64,000 nt of DNA from the NCBI GenBank assembly GCA_014323675.1, contig JACONN010000003.1, positions 620,001 to 684,000 on the forward strand, written 5' to 3'. The position numbers and the translations under genes were made by a program. The notes under the pieces were generated by a model. The model had not been told where the DNA came from. It made no database searches and saw only the letters and a program-made list of their open reading frames with translations. This DNA comes from Hormoscilla sp. GM7CHS1pb. Its GTDB lineage: Bacteria > Cyanobacteriota > Cyanobacteriia > Cyanobacteriales > Desertifilaceae. The number at the start of each line of letters is the position of its first letter. Within the stretch, counting starts at the first letter, position 1. Below, in pieces: positions 9,232 through 17,470 of the stretch.

Positions 9232-10674
9232 TTATATGAGAGGATTTCCTTGGACGTTGAAGTCATTTATATCGTTCAGCTCGGGTGGTACTGGACCTTC
9301 CAGAGAATTGTTTTGCAACCACAGTTTTGTTAGGTTGCTCAGGTTCCCTAGCGAGGAAGGTATTGTCCCCGTTAGATTGTTATGGTCCAGGTAAATGTTT
9401 TGCAGCTCGGTGGCGTTCCCCAATTCCGGTGGGATGCTGCCACTCAGGGAATTGTTCCCCATCCATAATTCTTGTAGGTTGCTGAGATTCCCCAATTCAG
9501 GGGGAATCGAACCACTCAAGGAGTTCTTGTTCAGTTTCAACCACGTTAAATTACGTAGGTTCCCCAATTCAGGGGGAATGTTACCTGTTAGGGAATTGTG
9601 GTCCAACCACAGGTGTGTCAAGTTGTCTAGGTCCCCTAATTCAGGGGGAATGTTACCACTCAGGTTTTTGCGGTTCAGATCTATTTTCCGCAAACCGGTC
9701 AACCTGCTTAACTGAGAAGGGAGCGTCGTACCGCTCACTCTGTCGAGTTCCGTTATCCGGGAGTTCTCGACTGTCACCCAATCCAACAACCTGTTAGCAA
9801 CACTAGCAAGGGGGACATGATACCTCTGATGGACGGGGATGGAGGCGAAATTCCAATCGCTATTGATATCCTTCAGGACTCCATAATCGCTGGCGTTAGT
9901 GAAGTAAAGCCCTAGCATCAGAGCTAAAAAAGGACACCGTAATGTTAAACTTATCCGTTACGGAGCCTCCCGCATCATCTGATGCAGTTACGGTTACAAG
10001 AGAATTGCTATCATCAGGATCAGCAGCAGCAGGCCTATCAGGCGTACCACTAATCACCCCAGTAATGGGGTCAAAGGTTAACCCGTTTGGCAAACCGCTG
10101 ACGCTGTAGCTGGCAATATTATCGTTGATATCGCCAAAGTTGTCGCTGATATCTATGCTGAGGTTGTGATTGCGAGTGGAGTTCTCATCGTATTCTACGA
10201 CAGCATCCACGTCCTCGATCGGAACTCCAACATAGGGTGGATTCTCCAACCGTTTGGTTGCCGATAAAGCTTCGACACTTGCGGGTAGATCGCCGGTTAG
10301 GTGGTTACCTTGGAGCCAGAGGTTCCGCAGGTTTGTGAGGTTGCCGAGCTCCGGCGGGATGCTGCCGGTCAACTCATTATCCCACAGGTACAGGTTTTGT
10401 AAACTGGTTAGATTGCCCAACTCAGGGGGGATGGTCCCGGTTAGGGCGTTCGCAGACAACCCGAGGATCTGCAGGTTGGCGAGCTCACCCAACTCGGTCG
10501 GGATTGTGCCGGTGATCTCGTTGTTGTGCAGCCGGAGTTTCGTTAAATTACTCAGCTCACCCAGCTCAGACGGTATAGTACCGGTGAGGGAGTTGTTGGT
10601 TAAGCTGAGATTTCGGTTACTCGCGATCCTTCTACCGGGGTGCATCCCACTTTCGCAAGGTTGATAGCCGTCAT
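9232..10674 (-). pseudogene. Leucine-rich-repeat protein with Ig-like insert, two frameshifts
   Basis: One gene rather than two. The true start is probably ATG (complement of 10672-10674, MTAINLAKVGCTPVEG), preceded by GGAGGA at 10682-10687. Plant-type LRRs (LxxLxLxxNxLTGxIPPELGNL) form an N-terminal block and a C-terminal block. Between them lies a putative-Ig domain (YSVSGLPNGLTFDPITGVIS, GTP). The first shift, near 10620, falls just after VTEI. The second is in the A6 run at 9926-9931, where one fewer base would join TVSF to LALMLGLYFTNASDYG. No signal peptide is visible. It lies divergent to the vWA operon and downstream of it sits the SBBP gene on the same strand. Confidence 0.8.
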
Positions 10675-10821
10675 AGGCTTTTCCTCCAAGGATGGGTCTG
10701 AAAGAGCATGAATACAGCCTAGCTAACTCGATTGCGTTTTGTCAAGGGTTTTGAGAAATTTTTTTTCTTATACCTTATATAAGCTGAAGTTTATGGATCT
10801 TTGGCCTGGGGGCTATGTCAT

Positions 10822-10960
10822 CCGATCGGGGAGGGGAGGAGATCCGGGCGGGGAGAGGATCGGGGCGGGGAGAGGATCGGATCGGATCGGGGCGGGGAGA
10901 GGATGGGATCCGGGCGGGGAGGGGATCGAATCCGGGCGGGGAGGGGATGGGATCGGATGT
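10822..10960 (+). repeat. G-rich imperfect tandem repeat
   Basis: Units of 15-25 bp built from GGGCGGGGAGGGGAT and GGATCGG. At least eight tracts of four G's lie close together on the plus strand, so G-quadruplex folding is possible. Several reading frames are open here simply because of the base composition. Confidence 0.8.
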
Positions 10961-10964
10961 GGTT

Positions 10965-11020
10965 CACCCACCGGTACAGACACAACCGGGTGGGTGCTCC
11001 CGGAAACGACCGAAAAATCG
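10965..11020. repeat. Hairpin repeat, copy of the 349-427 family
   Basis: ACCACCC-type left arm and CCGGGTGGGTGCTCCCGG right part, followed by CGACCGAAAAATCGG. It shares about 38 positions with the repeat in the phosphatase gene. Confidence 0.7.
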
Positions 11021-11143
11021 GACACGAGCCGGTAGTCTCATGGCCCGGGGTGCAAATGCGACGGGAAAGATCTACAAAAGTTACTGCTGACTTGCTACAA
11101 ATTAGAAGAACATGAAACAGAACAAGCAACGACCCCCATAGCC

Positions 11144-11818
11144 ATGCTGGATAGCTTACGACTAGACGAAGCAGTAGAATTTGCCGAAAACCCAGAGCCT
11201 CGTTGTCCCTGCGTTCTCCTCCTGGATACCTCTGGCTCTATGCAGGGACCAACTCTTGATGCCTTAAATCAAGGACTGCAAACTTTTAGAGCCGATTTGA
11301 TTAAAGATTCCCTCGCGGCCCGCCGGGTGGAAGTGGCGATCGTCACCTTTAATAACGAGATCAGGATCGAGCAAGATTTCGTTACTGCCGACCAGTTCGA
11401 GCCGCCTATTCTGACAGCCCAAGGCCAGACTTTCATGGGTAGCGCCATTCACAAAGCTCTGGATATGATCCAAGCCCGCAAAGCTGAATATCGGGCCAAT
11501 GGCATTGCTTACTATCGGCCCTGGGTATTTATGATTACCGATGGGTCGCCCCAGGGAGAAGGGGAAGATGTGGTCAGTAAGGCCGCCCAGCGCATTAGAG
11601 ATGAAGAGGTTCAGAAGCATGTGGCCTTCTTTGCCGTGGGGGTGGAAAATGCGGACATGGAACGTCTGGCAGAAATCGTGATCCGCACGCCTGTGAAGCT
11701 CAAAGGACTAAACTTTGTCGAGATGTTCCTCTGGCTTTCCGCTAGTATGTCAGCAGTGTCTCATTCTAAGCTAGACGATCAGGTGGCCTTGCCGCCGCCC
11801 GGTTGGGGAACTGTCTGA
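11144..11818 (+). CDS. vWA-domain protein of the TerY/YegL type
   Basis: A 224-residue von Willebrand factor A domain protein. The MIDAS metal site is complete: DTSGSM near residue 28, the threonine in QTFMGSAI, and the aspartate of ITDGSPQG. No signal peptide, so it is cytoplasmic. Its stop overlaps the start of the PP2C gene (TGATG at 11816-11820), giving translational coupling. vWA plus PP2C plus a Zn-ribbon kinase form the known TerY-P triad (YegL, YegK, YegI in E. coli), proposed to act in phosphorylation-linked stress responses. The kinase partner is at 17471, displaced by mobile elements. The specific substrate is unknown. Confidence 0.88.
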   Translation: MLDSLRLDEAVEFAENPEPRCPCVLLLDTSGSMQGPTLDALNQGLQTFRADLIKDSLAARRVEVAIVTFNNEIRIEQDFVTADQFEPPILTAQGQTFMGSAIHKALDMIQARKAEYRANGIAYYRPWVFMITDGSPQGEGEDVVSKAAQRIRDEEVQKHVAFFAVGVENADMERLAEIVIRTPVKLKGLNFVEMFLWLSASMSAVSHSKLDDQVALPPPGWGTV

Positions 11819-12627
11819 TGAATAAAAGTAATGCGCAAATAGTACACCGGATAGATTACTGGCGGGTGGTGCCAGCATCAGTGCAGGGCACGGGCCATGA
11901 AAAGCGAGGACAGCCTTGTCAAGATGCCTATGATTGGGCTAGATTGCCAAAAGGGATCCTGGTGGCAGCGGTGGCTGATGGTGCGGGTTCGGCAGCTCTC
12001 TCAGAGGTGGGGTCCGCTGTAGCGACTCAAACCGCTGTAGCTACCCTGGGTAACAATACTGCAACGTTACAATTGCAAAAGGACGATCGGGCTTGGCAGT
12101 CGCTCTTGAGTGAGGCCCTGGCAGCCGCCCAACAGGCGATCGCGGCTGCTGCTGTAGCGCGGGATGTGGAACTGCGGGACTTAGCGACAACCTTAATTGT
12201 AGTAGTAGCTGCGCCAGGAGTGGTTGCTGCGGCCCAGGTGGGTGACGGGGCGGCAGTGGTGCGGGATAATGAAGATAATCTCAATGCGCTCACTACTCCT
12301 GAAACTGGTGAATATGCGAATGAAACTGTATTCTTGCTCTCACCAGAAGCGGTAGAAGGGGCCCAACTCAAAGTATGGCGGGGGGAAGTCTCTCATCTAG
12401 CGATCTTCTCCGATGGACTACAGCGACTGGCATTGAAACTTCCCGAAGGAACGCCCCACCCACCCTTTTTCTCGCCTCTGTTCCGGTTTGTAGCAGAGGC
12501 AACAGATGAAGAGTCAGCAAAGGTGGAGTTGATGGAATTCTTGCGTCACCCTCGGATTACAGAACGCACGGATGATGATTTAACGATCTTATTAGCAACT
12601 CTGAATCCAAAGATGGCTGATGACTAA
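11818..12627 (+). CDS. PP2C-type serine/threonine phosphatase (YegK type)
   Basis: A 269-residue protein phosphatase of the short PP2C_2 class. Motifs: GHEKRGQPCQDAY (first metal motif), AAVADGAGSAALSEVGS (DGxG), LATTLIVVVAAPG, QVGDGAAVV and FSDGLQRLAL, with TDDDLTILLA near the end. These supply the aspartates for two metal ions. It probably reverses phosphorylation by the kinase encoded at 17471. I use ATG 11818 because it overlaps the vWA stop. The downstream neighbour is now an inserted IscB unit, so the original operon continuation to the kinase is broken. Confidence 0.9.
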   Translation: MNKSNAQIVHRIDYWRVVPASVQGTGHEKRGQPCQDAYDWARLPKGILVAAVADGAGSAALSEVGSAVATQTAVATLGNNTATLQLQKDDRAWQSLLSEALAAAQQAIAAAAVARDVELRDLATTLIVVVAAPGVVAAAQVGDGAAVVRDNEDNLNALTTPETGEYANETVFLLSPEAVEGAQLKVWRGEVSHLAIFSDGLQRLALKLPEGTPHPPFFSPLFRFVAEATDEESAKVELMEFLRHPRITERTDDDLTILLATLNPKMADD

Positions 12628-12689
12628 CTTTTGCATAAAATCCGGTAATTTCTGGCAATACCTGGAATTATCTCCTCAAGGAAGATGCA

Positions 12690-12875
12690 AGATGCAGGTC
12701 TAGGATCGGACCTACGTTAGGGGGGTCATGACACCTACGGGTGAGCGCCAGCTCGTAGCTCTGTCGTCTGGCTTTAAGGAACGGAACGAATGGATTTTGT
12801 AGGACCGCGTGAGTTAGACGTCAAAAGCCCCTTTAACTTGACCGAGGCAAACGTTACCCCTTTTTAGGGAGTTGC
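12690..12875 (+). ncRNA. HEARO / omega RNA of IscB
   Basis: The 250-base gap before iscB is not coding but is strongly structured: GTCTAGGATCGGACC, AGGGGGGTCATGACACCT, a CTACGGGTGAGC...GCTCGTAG hairpin and an AAGGAACGGAACGAATGG motif. This arrangement matches my recollection of the HEARO RNA class, which is the guide-scaffold RNA made upstream of IscB. Boundaries are approximate; the guide part would extend to the 5' side. Confidence 0.72.
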
Positions 12876-12879
12876 TTAG

Positions 12880-14144
12880 ATGCAAAATCGTGTTTTTGTT
12901 TTAGATACCAATAAGCAACCGCTCAGTCCAACTCATCCGGCCAGAGCAAGAAAGCTTTTGAAGCAGGGAAAGGCGGCAGTGTTTAGGACTTATCCGTTTA
13001 CGATTATCCTCAGAAAAACTGTTAAAGATCCTGGCGATGAACCTCATCGGATTAAGTTAGACCCGGGGCTAAGGTGACTGGTATTGCGCTAGTTAATGAG
13101 AGGACTGGTACAGTTGTATGGGCGGCAGAATTGACCCATAGAGGGGATATGATACGGCAAAAGTTAGAAAAACGCCGTGTTGTTCGCCGCAACCGTCGCA
13201 AGCATAAAACTCGCTACCGTCCAGCGAGATTCAATAACAGGAAGCGCCCCAATGGATGGCTAGCTCCTAGCCTGCAACATCGAGTAGAAACGGCTATGAC
13301 CTGGGTCAAGCGCCTGCGGAAGTATTGCCCGATAACGGACATCTCAATGGAGCTGGTGAGGTTTGACATGCAAAAGCTGCGAAACCCTGAGATATCAGGG
13401 GTTTCCTACCAGCAGGGAGTCTTGTTTGGATACGAATTGAGGGAATATATCTTGACGAAATGGCGACACCAGTGTGCCTACTGTGGTGCCAAAGAAGTCC
13501 CGTTAGAAATCGAACATATTCATCCCAAGAGTAAGGGAGGCTCTGATAGAGTTAGCAATTTGGCGATCGCTTGCCATAAATGCAACCAGAAAAAAGGAGA
13601 TAAGCATGTAGAGCAATTTCTAAAAAAGAAGCCCGAAGTTTTGAAGCGGTTGCTAGCGCAAGCAAAAGCCCCCCTAAGAGATGCAGCGGCAGTCAACTCT
13701 ACCCGATGGGCATTGTATAACCGCCTTAAGGAAACTGGATTAGCCATTGAAACTGGCACGGGAGGTTTGACAAAATACAACCGGACTCTTCAAGGACTAT
13801 CCAAAACTCATTGGTTAGATGCAGCTTGTGTGGGAAAAAGTACACCCATGTTAAAAATCGCAACTACTCAGCCACTACTAATTACTTGCAAGGGGCGTGG
13901 TGGTCGTCAAAAAGCTGTTGTTAACAAGTACGGATATCCAATCAGTCACAGGCCATTAAAGCCCATCAAGGGATGGCAAACTGGCGATATTACCAAGCAT
14001 CAAGTTTATGGGATAGGTAGAATTACTCCCAGAAGTCGCGGTAGTTTTGTGTTGACCAAATCTGACAAAACCCAGAAGTCAGTCAAGCCAACAGACCTAA
14101 AACCGGTCTCCAGAAGAGATGGCTATTCGTATAAATGGGTGTGA
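12880..14144 (+). pseudogene. iscB: IscB RNA-guided nuclease with one frameshift
   Basis: IS200/IS605-associated ancestor-type relative of Cas9. The N-terminal PLMP-like domain (PLSPTHPARARKLLKQGKA) is followed by RuvC-I, where frames must join: IKLDPG then VTGIALV. An arginine-rich bridge helix (KRRVVRRNRRKHKTRYRP) follows, then RuvC-II (DISMELVRFDMQKL), an HNH domain (CAYCGAKEVPLEIEHIHPKS, NLAIACHKCNQKKGD) and RuvC-III (THWLDAACVG). About 420 residues, normal for IscB. The break is at G4 13065-13068; five G's would restore DPGAKVTGIALV. A GTG at 13074 could start only a RuvC-I-truncated form. All catalytic motifs are otherwise intact, so a sequencing error would make this a functional gene. 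Confidence 0.9.
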
Positions 14145-14240
14145 TTTTCGGGAAATTACCAGTTTTTTAGTATGCTGGACCGTGCCGCGTCCTTCAGGAC
14201 AAGAGCACGGGGAAGACGCCGCCGGGGGAAGCGATAAATG

Positions 14241-14378
14241 TAGGGTGGGCCAGTCGTGTCCGAGAGCGCCCACCCTGTCGCTCGCCTGCCCCGGCAGCGA
14301 CATGGCTGGGTCGTTTCCTCTTCGCCCACCCTGTCGTGTCGGGACCGCGCACGACATGGGTGGGCGAAGAGGAAACGA
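14241..14378. repeat. Double hairpin repeat downstream of iscB
   Basis: Two adjacent hairpins: GGGTGGGC...GCCCACCC and TTTCCTCTTCGCCCACCC with GGGTGGGCGAAGAGGAAA. The second belongs to the family also found at 42228-42312, 46914-46995 and 51325-51415. Confidence 0.75.
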
Positions 14379-14442
14379 AAGTCTCTGGACAGGATCCCTA
14401 ACGACCCCTACGCTGCCCGACCAGGATGGGGGTAAGAAGCTG

Positions 14443-15396
14443 TATAGTTATTTTAAATAACAATGAGACATCACTAAATAGCACAATAATCCCGGATAAC
14501 TTCATCCAAAGATGTGCCTACAGGTGCATACATTCTGGCTCTCTTTAAGGCACTAAAATCATGCTCAATATCATTGAGGTCGGGAGAGTATTTTGGCAAA
14601 AATAATACTTTATGACCTGCTGACTCTACTAAATCTCTAATCACGTTCTTTCTATGAATAGGTGCATTGTCCATGATTAATATTGAAATAATTTTTAATT
14701 CCGGTAATAAATATTTTACTAACCAACCGATCATACCATCAGCATTTAGACTACCTCTAAATAACATTGGCGCAATTAAATCTTTTTCTTTTTTTCTTCG
14801 TCCTGCTACTAAATTTTCTCTGGTTCCCCGTTTCCCTTGTTTTTCTCCATACACTTTTTTACCTTTTTTCGACCATCCATAAATACAAGACTGAATATCC
14901 TCAAACCCTGACTCATCAATGAATACAAGACTTTCACTTCCATACATTTTGATAAGTTCTCGCAAAATTCTATAATACTTTATTCTTTCTTCTCTGTTTC
15001 TTTCTCGATACCGGAGTTCTTTTTTTTTCGGGTAATTTGTATTTTGTTGAGTGCATACCAGATAGCAGTCGGGTGGACTCCAAATTTTTTAGCTCTCTCT
15101 ATCAATTTGGCATCAGGATTTTCTTGGACATCTTTTTCTAATGCTTTCCAATCCAGTTTTCTCTGACGTCGTTCCACCTTGGTTGGCTCTAGGTTTTGAC
15201 GATTTAACCATCTGTATATAGTGGCTCGTCCTATTCCCAAAATTTTCGCTGCCTTCGTAATGGAGCCACCATTCTCTAGATAAGTTATAACTTTTTGCCT
15301 TAAGTCTAGACTGTACGACATTGTTATCAATCCTTAAAAATATCCTCTTTTTATTTTAGCTTACTTCTGTCTCTTTTTAATTAAAATAACAATATA
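14443..15396 (-). mobile_element. IS630-family insertion sequence
   Basis: Near-terminal inverted repeats: TATAGTTATTTTAA on the left and TATATTGTTATTTTAATTAA read inward from the right end (15396), followed on both sides by GAGACA. TA at the outer ends fits TA target duplication. The single transposase lies inside on the minus strand. Confidence 0.75.
14474..15330 (-). CDS. IS630 transposase made by programmed -1 frameshift
   Basis: DDE transposase in two overlapping phases. The first phase (14980-15330) has the helix-turn-helix N-terminus: SYSLDLRQKVITYLENGGSI, AAKILGIGRATIYRWLNR. The second (ending 14474) has the catalytic core: VFIDESGFE, ILIMDNAPIH and LPKYSPDLNDIEHDFSALK. At A9 (complement of 15020-15028) the zero frame reads CGA AAA AAA AAG, giving a correctly phased A_AAA_AAG slippery heptamer. 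A -1 slip yields KKKELRYRERNREERIKYYR and joins the two halves perfectly. The transposase is therefore probably functional, with frameshifting limiting its amount. Unlike the other breaks in the window, this one looks biological. Confidence 0.88.
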
Positions 15397-15516
15397 GCAT
15401 TGTGACAACTAATTATACATGATTATCTCTGATATTTTTGATAAATTAAACTTATCAATGGTAATGAAAAATGTTATATTATCCCTTTGAAAAGCAAGGA
15501 TTAATAGAGGGATAAA

Positions 15517-15623
15517 ATGTTATATCACTACATATTTATCACTACCCAAAAATCAAAGATAGATGGTAGTAAAAGAGGCCGCACCCCGAAAGGGGATAGG
15601 GAAACTGAGGAGCCGGATGAAAC
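15517..15623 (+). pseudogene. Group II intron remnant: RT C-terminus and half of domain V
   Basis: Coding for DGSKRGRTPKGDRETEEPDE, which aligns with DGSNAGRARKREIGTEEPDE of the intact intron protein ending at 33464. The last bases (15610-15620, GAGCCGGATGA) are the 5' strand of domain V. The hairpin stops where the ISKra4 end begins at 15624, so the IS apparently cut an earlier intron. Confidence 0.7.
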
Positions 15624-17070
15624 GGGTGCATCCCAGTTTTGCAATCGGTAAAAATACTCAGGATACAAGCGGTCACGTTCGGTGGCAGTATGATTAGTCG
15701 TCATCAAGTAATGTCTTGTTTGACTCACCTGGAGAATACTCCATTAAGATAAGCACGCTCCGGGCCCCCTACGCTGCGAGATGCCGTAGAACCTGTGGGA
15801 CATTGGCGGCTTTCCACTGCGCTCCTGAAATCTTTATCCGTGCTGCCTTCTGTGTATCGTTGATTCTACATCTCCCGAACCAATCGAAATGCCAACAGCA
15901 AGATAATAGCCATAGTTGACAATGCGGTGGCGATGCTTGGTCACATAGGCCCTAAAATTCTCCACCCGTGGATGATCCCAATCATCAAATTCTTTGAGGG
16001 CCTCTTCTACCTTACCAGACCATAAGAGGGCTTTTATTCGTGCTAGTCTAGAGCTGGACCCGCCGACTTTTTCCAGGTTTTCCATCAAGTGATACCAATC
16101 GAGGATTTCTTGACGAAAGATGGTCGTACCAATCTCGGCAAATAGATTCCAGATACCATCATGACCATCTCCGAGACACACCAGCGGATTGGCCAAAGGC
16201 TGCTGATTGACCCATTTGACCAGTCCAGCATTGTCCCGAAAGAAAGCAGCTACCCCCAGGTCATGCAGATTGACCCCCTTGTAATCGCGCCACTCACAGG
16301 GAAACCCTGGCGGGGTCCGCAAGCGCACTTTCCCCCCGTCAATGCTCATTTCTTCAATGACTTCGGAAGCAGAAGCTGTCGGCAACTTACAGGAAGGACT
16401 GGGCGGACTGGGCTCTTTTCCTTGAGTCGGGCTTATTTCTTCTTGGGCTTCGGAGGCAAGAGGCAACTCTTTGGAAGAACCGGGATCGTTCCCTTTTGGA
16501 GGGCTCATTTTTTCTTGGGCTTCGGAGGCAAGAGGCAATTCTTTGGAATGGCGCTGCACCAGTCGTTGCTGGGTTCCCCGGGAGACGGGAATCCCCGTGA
16601 GCACCTTAATATCTTCCTCGGCGTGTTCATAGGAAGAGTTCGCACTCAGTAACAAGCAACATTTCTCCAGATAGGGGCTCCACTGGCTAGAGGGTAAAAC
16701 ATCAAAAAATGCCGCTTGTTTGGAGGTAATTGCAATCTTGCCCAAAATGCTGTTTAAGATTCGGACTCGCCCGGCAGTGGTGCCACTGCTGTTTTGGATA
16801 AAAAAAGGGCAATTTCTGGACTGACGTATTGGAGTAACTGCTCACGGACAGTACCTTCAAGTCCTTCAAGCGTTTTCAATTGTTCTGGAACAGTCGCTTG
16901 AGCCTCCTCATACAACAAGGCAGCGATGCCCAAAGCATATGATTGAATTTGAGCCAACTTCTCAGGATTCATAATTTCAGGGGTAACGTTTGCCTACTCT
17001 GTAAGCCTAACACGATCTCGAAACTTCATCAAATCAGCATTTATACTTATTGCCAAACTGGGATGCACCC
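15624..17070 (-). mobile_element. ISKra4-family insertion sequence
   Basis: Ends are inverted repeats: GGGTGCATCCCAGTTTTGCA on the left; on the right, read inward, GGGTGCATCCCAGTTTGGCA. Homology continues for about 35 bases. No clear target duplication is visible. Solo copies of this end occur at 2939, 10637, 24667, 24815 and 35105. Confidence 0.8.
15725..16972 (-). pseudogene. ISKra4 transposase, multiply frameshifted
   Basis: Three phases make one protein. The N-terminal part (16754-16972) reads MNPEKLAQIQSYALGIAALL. The main part (15834-16745) has the ISKra4 core: EMSIDGGKVRLRTP, WRDYKGVNLHD, LVCLGDGHDGIWNLF, ILDWYHLMENLEKVG and ISIGSGDVEST. A C-terminal tail RIKISGAQWKAANVPQVLRH ends with AYLNGVFSR near 15725. 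The tail is off frame and carries a 20-base GC-rich repeat. The first junction could be programmed, as in some relatives. A direct repeat within the gene encodes KELPLASEAQE twice. The element is probably inactive. Confidence 0.8.
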
Positions 17071-17470
17071 CATAAATGGCTGGTAGCCCTGGTCAAACCT
17101 GAGTATCCCTGGTATTATGAAGTAAGCTTCTGCGCCCCGCAATCTGCTCTGAGAGCGCTCGCTGACGCTTGGAAACGGGCATTCAGTTGTATGGCTCGAC
17201 CTTAGTTGTAGTTGACCAGTGGTATCCCTCAACCAAGACCTGCAATATGTCATACAAAAAAAGACTCCATGCCCTTGTCAGAAAGAGTTTTCCGGATTGG
17301 GTAAGTCTTATGTAACGGAATACCAGACTTGCTTTCATCATGCTACAATTATTTTAACAGTCTGGTAGTCATTAAAACAGAATTTAGCTATGACCCTCGC
17401 GTCATAGCTAAGAGAGGATTCATAATTAACAATTGGCAATGAAAAATTAACAATTAGAAAAGAGAAAGCT
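17071..17470. other. Non-coding stretch upstream of the kinase
   Basis: No gene recognised. It ends in A/T-rich simple sequence with repeated AATTGGCAATG/TTAACAATTAG motifs and a weak AAGAGAAAG ribosome site before the kinase ATG at 17471. Confidence 0.5.

Noticed and set aside
9926..9931. TTTTTTA as a -1 slippery heptamer in the LRR gene
   Set aside because: The phase is wrong (TTT TTT A) and the needed shift is +1; a one-base insertion in the run explains it better.
10813..11129. Overlapping open frames on both strands in the G-rich repeat
   Set aside because: They come from low-complexity G-rich sequence; products are Gly/Arg or Pro/Ser-rich with no family match and no ribosome site.
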